From: Rhodococcus globerulus NBRC 14531
GTDB taxonomy: Bacteria > Actinomycetota > Actinomycetes > Mycobacteriales > Mycobacteriaceae
DNA: 64,000 nucleotides
NCBI RefSeq assembly: GCF_001894805.1
Contig: NZ_BCWX01000004.1
Span: 186,001-250,000 of the forward strand
Direction of reading: 5' to 3'
Shown here piece by piece: positions 16,700 to 25,786 of this stretch. Each line of letters starts with the position of its first letter. The stretch's first letter is position 1. The position numbers and the translations under genes are program-made. The notes under the pieces were generated by a model, which was not told where the DNA came from, did not search any database, and saw only the letters and a list, made by a program, of their open reading frames with translations.

Positions 16700-17542
16700 A
16701 TGCAGCGTGAAGAGTCGTCGTTCACCGGAGTGTCCGGCACCAAGATCGTTTACGACGTGTGGACGCCGGACCGTGAGCCCACCGGCATCCTTGTCCTGTG
16801 CCACGGACTCGGGGAGCATGCTCGGCGCTACGACCACGTGGCCGCGAGACTGGGTGAACTCGGTCTGGTCGTGTACGCACCTGATCATCGTGGGCACGGA
16901 CGTTCCGGCGGCAAACGCGTCCACCTCAAGGAGTTCTCCGACTTCACCGACGACGTCAACACCCTGTTCGGTATCGCCACCGCCGCCTATCCCGGCAAGG
17001 ACAAGTTCCTTCTCGGCCACAGCATGGGCGGCGCGATTGCACTCTCGTACGCCCTGGATCATCAATCGGACCTCAAGGCATTGGCTCTCTCCGGACCTGC
17101 CGTGATCATCGCCACCGGTACTCCCAAAATCGTCATGCAGGTGGGCAAGTTCCTCGGCAAGTACCTCCCGGACGTTCCGGTCGAGAGCCTGGAAGCTGCG
17201 GCGGTGTCTCGCGATCAGAAGGTTGTCGACAAGTACAACGCAGATCCGCTGGTCCATCACGGCAAGGTTCCGGCCGGCATTGCGCGCGGAATGATCACGG
17301 CGGCAGAAGGATTCCCAGCCCGCCTGCCGTCGCTCACCATTCCCGTTCTACTGCAGCATGGTTCAGCCGACAGACTGACCGACCCGGCCGGAAGCAAGCT
17401 GGTCGCTGACCTCGCAGGCTCCCCTGATGTGACCCTGAAGGTCTACGACGGCCTGTACCACGAAATCTTCAACGAGCCTGAGCAGGAAGAAGTTCTGGAC
17501 GATCTTGTCGAGTGGCTGCGCCCTCGCGTTAGCGGAGCTTAG
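16700..17542 (+). CDS. Monoacylglycerol lipase-type alpha/beta hydrolase
   Basis: This 280-residue serine hydrolase has the monoacylglycerol lipase pattern: CHGLGEHARRYDHVA oxyanion region, APDHRGHGRSGG, the nucleophile elbow GHSMGG near residue 110, an Asp in HGSADRLTDP and a His in LYHEIFNE. It resembles mycobacterial Rv0183, which cleaves monoacylglycerols. The start at 16700 is preferred over an in-frame upstream start at 16679 because the shorter form begins like the family. Confidence 0.9.
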   Translation: MQREESSFTGVSGTKIVYDVWTPDREPTGILVLCHGLGEHARRYDHVAARLGELGLVVYAPDHRGHGRSGGKRVHLKEFSDFTDDVNTLFGIATAAYPGKDKFLLGHSMGGAIALSYALDHQSDLKALALSGPAVIIATGTPKIVMQVGKFLGKYLPDVPVESLEAAAVSRDQKVVDKYNADPLVHHGKVPAGIARGMITAAEGFPARLPSLTIPVLLQHGSADRLTDPAGSKLVADLAGSPDVTLKVYDGLYHEIFNEPEQEEVLDDLVEWLRPRVSGA

Positions 17543-17547
17543 GTTCG

Positions 17548-18114
17548 ATGACACCGTGCGGGATCCTCTTGGCCGCAGGCGGAGGATCCCGCATGGGTAC
17601 ACCCAAGGCCTTGAAGTTCGACGCCGACGGCCGATCATGGCTACGCCGCGGTGTATCGACTCTCCGCGACGCGGGCTGCTCGCCGGTCATCGTGGTGCTC
17701 GGAGCTCGAGCAGCCGACGCCGCAGCACTCCTTCCACCTGAGTTCACCGATACCCTTGTGGTGGAATCAGACTGGCAGAAAGGCATGAGCGAATCACTAC
17801 GCTCGGGCCTGGAGGCGGCACAGAACCTGGATGCTGTTGCCGCCGTCATCACCCTCGTCGACCTACCGGACCTCGACACCACGACCATCACCCGAGTGAC
17901 CGGCCCGACGGTTCAGTCAGATGACCTCCGACGCGCTGTATTTCACGGCACCCCAGGACATCCCGTTGTCATCGGCCGCAATCACTGGCCGGCCCTGATC
18001 GCTTCCCTGGCGGGCGACAGCGGCGCCAACGCGTATCTGCGCGCGCACCACGCCGATCACGTGGAATGCTCAGACCTGAGCACCGGCCGGGACGTCGACT
18101 ACCCGCAGGCCTGA
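17548..18114 (+). CDS. MobA/MocA-like nucleotidyltransferase
   Basis: This 188-residue protein has the LLAAGGGSRMGTPKAL nucleotide-binding loop of the MobA-like NTP transferases and a central LVDLPD motif for the metal-bound aspartate. Relatives attach CMP or GMP to molybdopterin, or activate other small molecules. It starts five bases after the lipase stop and may be cotranscribed. No molybdoenzyme gene is visible in the window, so the substrate is uncertain. Confidence 0.8.
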   Translation: MTPCGILLAAGGGSRMGTPKALKFDADGRSWLRRGVSTLRDAGCSPVIVVLGARAADAAALLPPEFTDTLVVESDWQKGMSESLRSGLEAAQNLDAVAAVITLVDLPDLDTTTITRVTGPTVQSDDLRRAVFHGTPGHPVVIGRNHWPALIASLAGDSGANAYLRAHHADHVECSDLSTGRDVDYPQA

Positions 18115-18222
18115 GAGCGGTCGGAGCCGTGTCCCGCCATTTCGACAACGCGTGGCGTACGCGGGCACTCCGTCCGCGTCCATCTGAGCAGCGGATGCCC
18201 TGCTGCTGTGCGCCTCCCGAGC

Positions 18223-19110
18223 TCACAAACCGGCCGGGGCGATGTTGGGATTCGCCCATGCAGGCGGTTCCCGGCGCGGCATCGAGCCCTGACCGTTCAG
18301 CGTCTTCACCTCGAGGCCCTGGTGCCAGGGAAAGTGCAAGCTGAACGCCACGAGCCCCGTCTGTTCATCGGCAGGAACCGTGCACATCGCGAGGACTGTC
18401 TCCACGAGGTATTCGACTGGTTCCGTCTCGTAGCCTGCAGGAAGGAGCGCCTCGGCGCCAGGCGTCGAAATAGCTGTCGACGGTCCAACCGCGTTGACTG
18501 CGATGTTGTCCTCGAGTAGTTCCGCTGCGAGGCCCTGAGTCAAGCGATGCAGGGCAGCTTTGGCTGCCGCATAGATGACGTCACCCGATGTCTTGTTGTA
18601 CTCGCGGAACGGCCTGATCGGACTCAGCCCTGTTGACGATCCGATGTTCACGATCCACCCCGCGCCACGAGAACGCATATGTGGAATTGCATTGTGCACC
18701 AATACAAAAGGTGCGCGAATATAGTGCTCCATGGTTCGGTCGAACGTCTCGAGCGACATCTTGTCGATGGTCGAGTAGTCTGCAAACCCCGCATTGTTGA
18801 CCAGGATGTCGATCCCACCGGTAGCCTCGACAACGCGGTCGATCAGGGTGTCACGGGCGTCGACATCTTCGAGATCGGCCGGAATAGCCAGCGCTCTACC
18901 ACCATTCGCCTCGATCATCGCGATGGTCTCGGCAAGAGAGCCTTCGACTACGACGCTATCCCCGCCTCGAATCGACGATGTCGGGCCGGACGATCGCGCG
19001 GTGACCACCACCGTCGCACCTTCGGCCGCAAGTCGTCGAGCAATAGCACGTCCGATACCGCGACTACTTCCGGTGACCAACGCCGTCTTGCCCGTCAATG
19101 ACTTTGTCAT
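18223..19110 (-). CDS. Short-chain dehydrogenase/reductase
   Basis: This 295-residue SDR has GSSRGIGRA, NNAG, a catalytic Ser in IGSSTG and a YAAAK motif near residue 190. It has an extended C-terminal tail and an insertion (GGDSVVVEGSLAETI) that place it among the longer SDRs seen in steroid and terpenoid catabolism clusters. It is divergent from the pair of genes at 19432-20422, suggesting shared control. Confidence 0.82.
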   Translation of the reverse strand: MTKSLTGKTALVTGSSRGIGRAIARRLAAEGATVVVTARSSGPTSSIRGGDSVVVEGSLAETIAMIEANGGRALAIPADLEDVDARDTLIDRVVEATGGIDILVNNAGFADYSTIDKMSLETFDRTMEHYIRAPFVLVHNAIPHMRSRGAGWIVNIGSSTGLSPIRPFREYNKTSGDVIYAAAKAALHRLTQGLAAELLEDNIAVNAVGPSTAISTPGAEALLPAGYETEPVEYLVETVLAMCTVPADEQTGLVAFSLHFPWHQGLEVKTLNGQGSMPRREPPAWANPNIAPAGL

Positions 19111-19431
19111 TTTGGTTCTCTCAGTCGTAGGTTTCGAGGGCGCAGGTGGTTAACGTGAATCTCATATCTTCAGGCTCGCTTGGTCCCTCGACAGGTTCCG
19201 CTTACCAGGATGATGCAATGGAGGCCGAACTGGTTGCCACTCTCCCGCGTGGCGGGAAACGACACTGTCCTGGCTTACCGCCGACAGACTGATACGAGAG
19301 ATCAACTCACGCAAAACATCTACTACAGAATGCATCGTTGGCCTGCGGTACACCAGCAATCGGATACTTTGTCTCCCGGTACGCGAGACAAGCACTACTG
19401 CAGGGGTTTTGATCAGAAGTAGTCTAGAAAT
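19111..19431. promoter_or_regulatory. Divergent intergenic region with a 23-bp inverted repeat
   Basis: I see no gene in these 321 bases between an SDR and the Dabb-type pair. At 19369-19391, TTGTCTC and GAGACAA arms flank a 9-base centre, 40 bases before the downstream start; this is a credible operator for a TetR-type regulator not encoded nearby. Confidence 0.4.
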
Positions 19432-19779
19432 ATGGCAGGCGAAAAGATATTCGTGATAGACCGAATCCTCACAGAACGGGGGTGTGGGAAGAGGTTCGTC
19501 GATGCATACACAACTCAGTACGTACCCCGCGCACAGCTCCGCGGCATGACACTGACAAATATTCTCGTCAGTCCCCCGCTCTGGATCGAGGACGAAACCA
19601 ACATCGTGACGATTACCTGGACAGTGGACGGCACGTCCGGTTGGTGGAAAATGACACGCCAAGGTCGAGCCGATCAGGAGTCCAGTCAGTGGTGGGAACG
19701 GCACTCTGCGCTGACAATCGAGCGCAGTCGCACCATGGCTGCTGACGCAGCCGATATCGAGGGACTCTCCGATGTATAG
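19432..19779 (+). CDS. Conserved hypothetical protein paired with a Dabb-domain protein
   Basis: This 115-residue protein has no export signal. The segments VSPPLWIEDETN, VTITWTVDGTSGWWKM and SSQWWERHS suggest a small alpha-beta barrel or hotdog-like fold rich in tryptophan. I do not recognise the family. Its last eight bases overlap the following Dabb gene, so the two are cotranslated and probably act together, perhaps as small catabolic enzymes with the divergent SDR. The ribosome site before the ATG is weak, so the exact start is unsure. Confidence 0.6.
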   Translation: MAGEKIFVIDRILTERGCGKRFVDAYTTQYVPRAQLRGMTLTNILVSPPLWIEDETNIVTITWTVDGTSGWWKMTRQGRADQESSQWWERHSALTIERSRTMAADAADIEGLSDV

Positions 19780-20422
19780 CGTCACACGAATCGTCCACGC
19801 CGCCGAAAATGCATCGCGCGAGACCTGGGACGACGCCGTGGCCTCTGTGACAGTGGCGGCTGAAGCAGCGGGTGCCACCCGCCTGGTTGTGTCGAAAACG
19901 CTGCCGGGAGTGATCAACGGTGGAGATTTGATCGTCCACTTACAGTTCACCGACGAAACGTCGTGGCAATTGGCGAGCGACGCACTCGACGCCAGCTTCG
20001 AGCATCCGGCCATCGAGCGGTTCCACGGCGTCGAGTACACGTCCGGATCGACCGGACGGTCGGCGATCGACACCCGTAACAGTGTCTACCGAACATTGCT
20101 CCTGCGAGTTGTGCCCGGCACCGAGGCAAGCAAGGTCGAGCATTTCGAACGCGATTTATTACGGATGCCGGCGCTGATCTCGTCCATCGGTGCATGGCGA
20201 CTCAGCCGTGTCAGTTCTGCCGTTGGCCCGACTCCATGGACGCATGTGTGGGAGCAGGAATTCACTGACCAGGCTTCATTACTCGGGCAGTATCTCGATC
20301 ATCCGATCCATTGGGCTGTCGTGGACCGTTGGTTCGATCCGGAGTGCACCGAGGTCATCGTCCGCGATCGGATCTGCCACAGCTTCTGTTCGATCGACGA
20401 CGTCGTTCTCGCGAGCGATTAG
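19772..20422 (+). CDS. Tandem Dabb (stress-responsive A/B barrel) domain protein
   Basis: This 216-residue protein appears to contain two ferredoxin-like Dabb halves. The C-terminal half is the clearer: YRTLLLRVVPGTEASKV, then HVWEQEFTDQASLLGQYLDHP and a final HSFC. Dabb domains occur in stress proteins and in small cyclases or decarboxylases. The overlap with the preceding gene by eight bases indicates translational coupling. A strong hairpin follows the stop. Confidence 0.7.
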   Translation: MYSVTRIVHAAENASRETWDDAVASVTVAAEAAGATRLVVSKTLPGVINGGDLIVHLQFTDETSWQLASDALDASFEHPAIERFHGVEYTSGSTGRSAIDTRNSVYRTLLLRVVPGTEASKVEHFERDLLRMPALISSIGAWRLSRVSSAVGPTPWTHVWEQEFTDQASLLGQYLDHPIHWAVVDRWFDPECTEVIVRDRICHSFCSIDDVVLASD

Positions 20423-20425
20423 CCA

Positions 20426-20455
20426 CAGGCCCGGCCCCCTCGAGGGCCGGGCCTG
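20426..20455. terminator. GC-rich hairpin between convergent genes
   Basis: A perfect 12-bp stem of C and G with a six-base loop lies three bases after the Dabb gene stop and 18 bases before the stop of the convergent esterase. It has no T-run, as is common for actinobacterial terminators. Confidence 0.7.
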
Positions 20456-20472
20456 CACCCATGCGCGATCGC

Positions 20473-21399
20473 CTATCTCTTTTCGAGCACTCCGCGAACC
20501 ATTGCCCAGATGTCACGTCGAGCGGGTTCCGTGAACGAGAGCGAGGTGAATGTCAGAAAACCGTGAAACAGTCCATCGAACCGGTGATGGACGACGGGCA
20601 CATCGGCCGCCTCCAACATCTGCGCATATGTGTCACCCGACGTACACGGCGGATCGAGTTCGGCGGTGATGATGACAGCCGGCGGTAGGCCCGTAAGACT
20701 TTCTGCCCGCGTCGGAATCACACGAGGATCGTCGGTTCCGTTGGGTGCATATTGCTGCCAGTACCACTTCATCGCCGAAGTGGTGTTGTAGTAGCCGGTG
20801 CCGTACAGCCGATACGATTCCGTCTCGAAATCGTCGTCTATCACCGGGTACAGGAGAACCTGCGCCGCAATTGCCGGGCCCCCTCGATCTCGCGCCGCAA
20901 TGGATACAGTGGCTGCAAGATTTCCACCGGCGCTGTCCCCAGCGAGGACGATGTTCGACGGATCTGCGCCGTAGTCACCCGCATTTTTTGCCGCCCATTC
21001 CAAGGCTGCGTACACATCATCATGCGCTGCCGGAGCCTGATGCTCAGGAGCAAGCCTGTAGTCAACTGCAACCACCACAGCGCCAACACCTTCCGCCATC
21101 GAGCGACAGAGTTCGTCGTGACTGTCGAGATCGCAAAATACGAAACCTCCGCCGTGTGCGAACACCACGACCGGCAGATCATCATGATCTGTGTGCGGCC
21201 GGAACACCCTCAACGACAGATCTCCTCCCGGACCGTCGATCGTGAGATCGTGAACATCGCGCATGCCCGGTAGCCCCTGCAGCGGAGCACGCCGACTACG
21301 AATCAGCTCACGCAGTTCGACTGGCGGGAATTTCGTCACGTCCGGGAATCCGGATTCCAGCGCGGCCAGCATTGCCGCAACTTCTGGATGGACTGTCAT
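20473..21399 (-). CDS. HSL-family (hormone-sensitive lipase-like) esterase
   Basis: This 308-residue hydrolase has the HSL oxyanion motif HGGGF near residue 84, the nucleophile elbow GDSAGG near 154, an acid in AELDPP and a His in LFHGFL. These are group IV esterases that act on acyl esters. The start lies in a clean frame with the common MTVHPEVAAML opening. It is monocistronic as far as can be seen. Confidence 0.88.
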   Translation of the reverse strand: MTVHPEVAAMLAALESGFPDVTKFPPVELRELIRSRRAPLQGLPGMRDVHDLTIDGPGGDLSLRVFRPHTDHDDLPVVVFAHGGGFVFCDLDSHDELCRSMAEGVGAVVVAVDYRLAPEHQAPAAHDDVYAALEWAAKNAGDYGADPSNIVLAGDSAGGNLAATVSIAARDRGGPAIAAQVLLYPVIDDDFETESYRLYGTGYYNTTSAMKWYWQQYAPNGTDDPRVIPTRAESLTGLPPAVIITAELDPPCTSGDTYAQMLEAADVPVVHHRFDGLFHGFLTFTSLSFTEPARRDIWAMVRGVLEKR

Positions 21400-21832
21400 G
21401 AATGATCTCCTGATCGTCTACGAATTCTGTTATCTCGGTGCGGAAATCGCCATTTCCTGAGCCTCCGCTGCGTCCCGTTCAAATCCGTTGCATCCGGACT
21501 CCGCCACTTCGCGCCCACGCCATGTGCGGCACTCACGATGTGACACCCCTCTCGAAATCCGTCGCCGATACCCGACAACCGGAACACTTGCGTGCTGCCA
21601 CGATAAGTCGCCCACCTGGCGATGAGAACCGACTCTCCCGTCCAGTGGTCGCTTATGACAACGAACTCCCAGCCGTGAACTGCTATCCGAATTTGGCCCC
21701 GGCCGTCCACTAAATCCTGACGCAAATGCCTAAGCCAGGTTTGGGAAGCGATTCAGCGAAACAGGATCGACGCCCGGGTCTCGGCCGTTCTGGCATTCCT
21801 TACCCGTGCAGAAGCCGACCAATAGAGAAAAG
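21400..21832. other. Intergenic stretch without a supported gene
   Basis: These 433 bases separate two HSL-type esterase genes on the minus strand. Short open frames exist on both strands, but none shows a family motif, a good ribosome site or an actinobacterial codon pattern. It could hold a decayed gene or a regulatory region; I see no clear repeat. Confidence 0.5.
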
Positions 21833-22804
21833 TCAGGCGCTGATCTTGCGCTTCGACGCCAAGGTGCGTTCCAGGAACGCGACACTCAGATCAACGATCG
21901 TGCGCCCTTCGCGCAGCGCCTTGCCGATCACCGGGAAGGCATGGATCTGCCCACTCCAGATGTGGGTTTCGACGGTTTGCTCTGCCTTGATGAAGTTTTC
22001 GGTCATTATTTCCACGTCCGGGCGCATCAGTTCGTACTCAGCGCACACCAGAAACGAGGGCGCAAGCAACTTCGGATCGGCGTTGATCGGTGACTGCTCG
22101 CCGACAATGTTGTCCGGTCCGTTCAACCATCGATCCTTGAGTTTCTCGACCTGCGACATCGGCAGGTACGCATCGCGTTTCATGAAATCAGGATCGTGCT
22201 CTTCGAGGTCTACGTTGAGGAGCGGCGAGTACCCGACAACGGCGGCCGGGCGTGTGATTCCGCGCAGCGCTGCTATCTCGGCGACCTTCATTGCCAGGTA
22301 GCCGCCTGCCGAATCACCGGCAACCACAATCTTGTTCGGGTCTTCCGCGGTCTCGAGAAGTGCCGTGTACGCGGCCATGGCGTCAACCACGGACGTGCCG
22401 ATCGACCCTTCGGGCAACTGCCGGTACCGAACGGAGATCACCGGGACGCCGGCTTTGGCGGACAGGAGGCCACACAGTGCTCGGTGGGTGGCAAGTCCGC
22501 AGAAGATGAATCCACCGCCGTGGAAGTAGAGAATCGTGGCTCCCTCGAGCGCGCCGGTAGCGCGGCGCGGGTGCGTGACCTTCTCGCAGGAAACCCCGCC
22601 CATCGTCAGCGGTTCGATGTCGAGATTCTTGGGCTTGGGCAGGCGGTCGGCAAGCGCGTCGAGCTTTTCGAGTTGCCGGATCCCGCGGTCACTGGTCGGC
22701 CAGTAGGTGAATGCGGGCTTCACAAATGTCCTGGTCACAGCAAAGATGAACCGTGCGCGCGGGCTCACGTTCCAGTGCCATACCGTCGAATCTCGCGTCC
22801 GCAT
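21833..22804 (-). CDS. HSL-family esterase
   Basis: This 323-residue hydrolase has FHGGGF (oxyanion), GDSAGG (nucleophile) near residue 165, an acid in CAEYELMRPD and a His in QIHAFP. I chose the ATG at 22804, which has GGGAGG six bases upstream, rather than an upstream in-frame ATG that would run through an inverted repeat. It resembles mycobacterial LipN/LipW-type short-chain esterases. Confidence 0.87.
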   Translation of the reverse strand: MRTRDSTVWHWNVSPRARFIFAVTRTFVKPAFTYWPTSDRGIRQLEKLDALADRLPKPKNLDIEPLTMGGVSCEKVTHPRRATGALEGATILYFHGGGFIFCGLATHRALCGLLSAKAGVPVISVRYRQLPEGSIGTSVVDAMAAYTALLETAEDPNKIVVAGDSAGGYLAMKVAEIAALRGITRPAAVVGYSPLLNVDLEEHDPDFMKRDAYLPMSQVEKLKDRWLNGPDNIVGEQSPINADPKLLAPSFLVCAEYELMRPDVEIMTENFIKAEQTVETHIWSGQIHAFPVIGKALREGRTIVDLSVAFLERTLASKRKISA

Positions 22805-22829
22805 AGCGTCCTCCCAGGTCAAGGCATTT

Positions 22830-22848
22830 TGTGTATCCGAGTTACACA
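22830..22848. promoter_or_regulatory. Inverted repeat upstream of the esterase gene
   Basis: TGTGTA and TACACA flank a 7-base centre, 26 bases before the esterase start. Its size and position fit an operator of a TetR- or Crp-type regulator. Confidence 0.4.
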
Positions 22849-22904
22849 TACCTTGACTGAACGATAACCGACGCAATTTCGACAGGACAGGCTGGCGCCC
22901 GAAC

Positions 22905-23429
22905 TCAGTATCCGAGCTCTTCGAGCCGTCGCAGAATTTCCTCCACTATCTCGACTGGACTACCACCGACGTCGATGATGATCGCCTGTTCATCCGGGTC
23001 GATCGGCTCGAGCGTGGAGATCTGCGAGTCCAGCAGTGACGGCGGCATGTAGTGGTCGAGGCGCGCGGTCAGCCGCTGGCCGATCTGATCGCGCGAACCG
23101 GCAAGATGAACGAACACGACGTTCTCACCCCGCAGTATGTCGCGGTAACTGCGCTTGAGTGCCGAGCACGTGACGATGCCCGGCTGCCCTGCATCGGTAT
23201 GTTGCGTGATCCACTGCGCGATCTTGTCCAACCACGGCCAGCGGTCGTCGTCGTTCAACGGATGCCCGGTAGCCATCTTCTCGATGTTGGCCTGCGGGTG
23301 CAGATCGTCGCCCTCTTGGAGATCCCAGCCCATCGCGCCGGCAATCATTCCGCCGACAGTCGATTTGCCGGAGCCCGATACACCCATCACGACAAGCACG
23401 GGATTCTTCTGTGCTGCTTTCTCAGTCAT
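22905..23429 (-). CDS. gntK: Gluconokinase
   Basis: This 174-residue kinase phosphorylates D-gluconate to 6-phosphogluconate. It has the P-loop GVSGSGKST near residue 16, the EGDDLHP substrate motif, HPLNDDDRWPWL and a late DHYMPPSLLDSQ segment, all characteristic of GntK. It follows the gluconate permease by nine bases in the same operon and is its last gene. Confidence 0.95.
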   Translation of the reverse strand: MTEKAAQKNPVLVVMGVSGSGKSTVGGMIAGAMGWDLQEGDDLHPQANIEKMATGHPLNDDDRWPWLDKIAQWITQHTDAGQPGIVTCSALKRSYRDILRGENVVFVHLAGSRDQIGQRLTARLDHYMPPSLLDSQISTLEPIDPDEQAIIIDVGGSPVEIVEEILRRLEELGY

Positions 23430-23438
23430 GCCAATCCC

Positions 23439-24827
23439 CTAGATAATTGCGCTCAGGACAAGGACACCGGCAAGTCCGGACACCGAGATAATGCACTCCA
23501 TCACCGTCCACGTCTTGAGGTTCTGCACAACGGTGACGCCGAGGTATTCCTTGACCAACCAGAATCCTGCGTCGTTGACGTGTGAAAGGAAGAGCGAACC
23601 CGCGCCGATTGCCAGCACCATCAACGAAACGTGAGTCGAAGAGAGCTCGGCGGCAACAGGAGCCAGGATCCCGGAAGCCGTGACTGTCGCCACGGTTGCC
23701 GAACCTGTTGCGACGCGGATCAATACAGCGACCAGCCACGCGAGGAAGAGCACCGGCAAGCTGCTGCCCTTGATCGCGTCGGCAATCACGTCAGCGATAC
23801 CGGTGTCGATAAGCACCTGCTTGAAACCACCACCGGCGCCGACGATCAGCAGGATGCCGGCAATCGGCGGCAGTGAACTCTCGAGTGACTTCGAAATGGC
23901 CTTGCGATCCATTCCGCCGCCGCGTCCGAGCAGCACCATGCCGACCAGAACTGCGAGTCCCAAAGCGACAACCGGGGTTCCGAGGAAGTCCAGTACCGAT
24001 TTGGGGAGCGATTCGGAATCAGGGGCGATGACCTCGGCCAGAGCTTTGCCGAGCATGAGCACCACGGGAAGCATGATCGAGGCAAGAGTGGCCGCAAAAC
24101 TGGGGCGCTGCACCTTCTCCTCTTCGCCCCGATCCTCGCCTGTGACAAAGAGATCGGGAACTTTGACATCTACCCAGCGGGCAGCGATCTTGCCGAAGAC
24201 CGGGCCGGCCAGGATCACCGTCGGGATGGCAACGAGTACACCAAGCGCCAATGTCAGACCGAGGTTGGCATTCAACGCGGAAACGGCGACCAGCGGTCCG
24301 GGGTGCGGTGGAACCAAACCGTGCATCGCAGACAGACCCGCGAGGGTGGGAATCGCGATACGAATCAAGGACTGCCCGGACCGCCTGGCCACCAGAATGA
24401 TGACGGGCATCAACAGGACGAGGCCGATCTCGAAGAACATCGGCAGACCGATGACGGCGCCAACCAGAGCCATCGTCCACGGCAGCGCCCGGTCACTGGA
24501 TCGACTGACGAGGGTGTCCACTATTCGATCAGCACCGCCGGAGTCGGCCAGTAGTTTGCCGAACATGGCACCGAAGCCGATGAGAATGCCGACGCCGCCC
24601 ATCGTCGAGCCGAACCCTGTCGCGAAGGCCGCAACGGACTCAGCCGATCCGAGTCCGGCAGCCAATCCGACGCCTACCGCTCCGATCGACAGAGCAAGAA
24701 AGGGGTGCAGATCGAGCCAGGTAATGAGCGCGATGATCACGGCGACGCCCGCAACGGCGGCGATGATCAGTCGAGCATCGCTTCCAGCCGGGACTACCTC
24801 GGCTGCCAGCAGTGCTGTGGTGTTCAT
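23439..24827 (-). CDS. gntP: Gluconate:H+ symporter, GntP family
   Basis: This 462-residue protein has about twelve hydrophobic segments and the GntP hallmarks LVPPHPGPL, VRVATGSATVA-type and LSHVNDAGFW. It imports gluconate. The ATG at 24827 has GGAGTCCC upstream; an in-frame start 11 codons earlier is less likely. It is divergent from a FadR-type regulator gene, a standard arrangement for gluconate genes. Confidence 0.94.
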   Translation of the reverse strand: MNTTALLAAEVVPAGSDARLIIAAVAGVAVIIALITWLDLHPFLALSIGAVGVGLAAGLGSAESVAAFATGFGSTMGGVGILIGFGAMFGKLLADSGGADRIVDTLVSRSSDRALPWTMALVGAVIGLPMFFEIGLVLLMPVIILVARRSGQSLIRIAIPTLAGLSAMHGLVPPHPGPLVAVSALNANLGLTLALGVLVAIPTVILAGPVFGKIAARWVDVKVPDLFVTGEDRGEEEKVQRPSFAATLASIMLPVVLMLGKALAEVIAPDSESLPKSVLDFLGTPVVALGLAVLVGMVLLGRGGGMDRKAISKSLESSLPPIAGILLIVGAGGGFKQVLIDTGIADVIADAIKGSSLPVLFLAWLVAVLIRVATGSATVATVTASGILAPVAAELSSTHVSLMVLAIGAGSLFLSHVNDAGFWLVKEYLGVTVVQNLKTWTVMECIISVSGLAGVLVLSAII

Positions 24828-24875
24828 AGGGACTCCAGTCCAACGAGTGATGGAGGTCACTGTTCCTCAATTAAC

Positions 24876-24907
24876 CTACAATTTCAAGACCAGACACTAA
24901 TTTGTAG
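24876..24907. promoter_or_regulatory. Candidate operator between gntP and its regulator
   Basis: CTACAA and TTGTAG are separated by 20 bases in the AT-rich centre of the divergent promoter. The long spacing makes this weaker than the lactate operators. Confidence 0.3.
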
Positions 24908-24959
24908 TATTTATCGGACTTTCATCGGGCTTAATCCATACACATGGGACGATCTACGC

Positions 24960-25685
24960 ATGGCCTCACTCCCGTTTCAGCAACTGCATGACTCGATGCT
25001 GGAACAACTGGGTCAGGACATCGTCAGTGGTGCCCTCGCGCCGGGCACCACGATCTCCGCGGATGAAGTCGCAACCCGCTACGACGTGTCCCGCACAGTC
25101 ATCCGGGAAGTCGTGCGAGTACTCGAATCACTCGGCCTCGCATCGGTGCGTCGACGCGTCGGAATCACGATCCTCGGATCGGAGCATTGGAACGCGCTCG
25201 ATCCCACTGTCATCCGCTGGCAATTGGCCGGCCCCGGTCGATTCGAGCAACTGTCGATCCTCAGCGAACTACGCTCGGGAATCGAACCTCTGGCCGCTCG
25301 CTTGGCCGCGACCCGGGCCACCCCGCAGCAGTGCGGCGCGCTCACTGCGGCTGTGATCGGAATGTCAGCTACCTCACGGGCTGCAGACACCGACGCCTAT
25401 CTGGGGCATGATTCGGACTTTCATCGCACACTGCTCGCAGCGTCCGGAAACCCGATGCTGCGTGCGATGTCACAGATCGTCGTCGAGATCCTCGAGGGCC
25501 GAACCCGCCACGCCCTGATGCCCCACGAAGCTGATCCGGAAGCCATTCACCTGCACGGAGTGGTCGCGTCGGCAATCCAGTCCGGTGACGCCGACGCCGC
25601 CGAAGCCGCGATGCGGTCGATAGTCGCGGAGTCCGCCGACGCCGTCGAAACCATGCGCACATCCGCGCCGCCGAGCACGACGTAA
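24960..25685 (+). CDS. FadR-type GntR regulator, probable gluconate repressor
   Basis: This 241-residue protein has a GntR winged helix (TTISADEVATRYDVSRTVIREVVRVLESLGL in parts) and a C-terminal FCD domain with HDSDFHRTLLAASGN and an HLHG metal-site pattern. Its divergence from gntP-gntK suggests it senses gluconate or 6-phosphogluconate and represses the transporter and kinase. The upstream in-frame extension runs into gntP and is not used. Confidence 0.85.
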   Translation: MASLPFQQLHDSMLEQLGQDIVSGALAPGTTISADEVATRYDVSRTVIREVVRVLESLGLASVRRRVGITILGSEHWNALDPTVIRWQLAGPGRFEQLSILSELRSGIEPLAARLAATRATPQQCGALTAAVIGMSATSRAADTDAYLGHDSDFHRTLLAASGNPMLRAMSQIVVEILEGRTRHALMPHEADPEAIHLHGVVASAIQSGDADAAEAAMRSIVAESADAVETMRTSAPPSTT

Positions 25686-25786
25686 GTAAGCCGAGCCACA
25701 GACTCTGCTGATTTGCTCCGCAACCGCTCCGCAAGTGGAACGCTTGGAACCATGACATCACTCGCTACGCCCGAGAGCGCACTCTG

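Noticed and set aside
21396-21725. 109-codon minus-strand frame between the two esterase genes
   Set aside because: No ribosome site, no motif, and it overlaps the start of the downstream esterase gene.
23680-24900. Long open frame (about 400 codons) on the plus strand
   Set aside because: It is antisense to gntP and its translation is low-complexity Ser/Thr/Pro/Arg text; gntP has clear family motifs.
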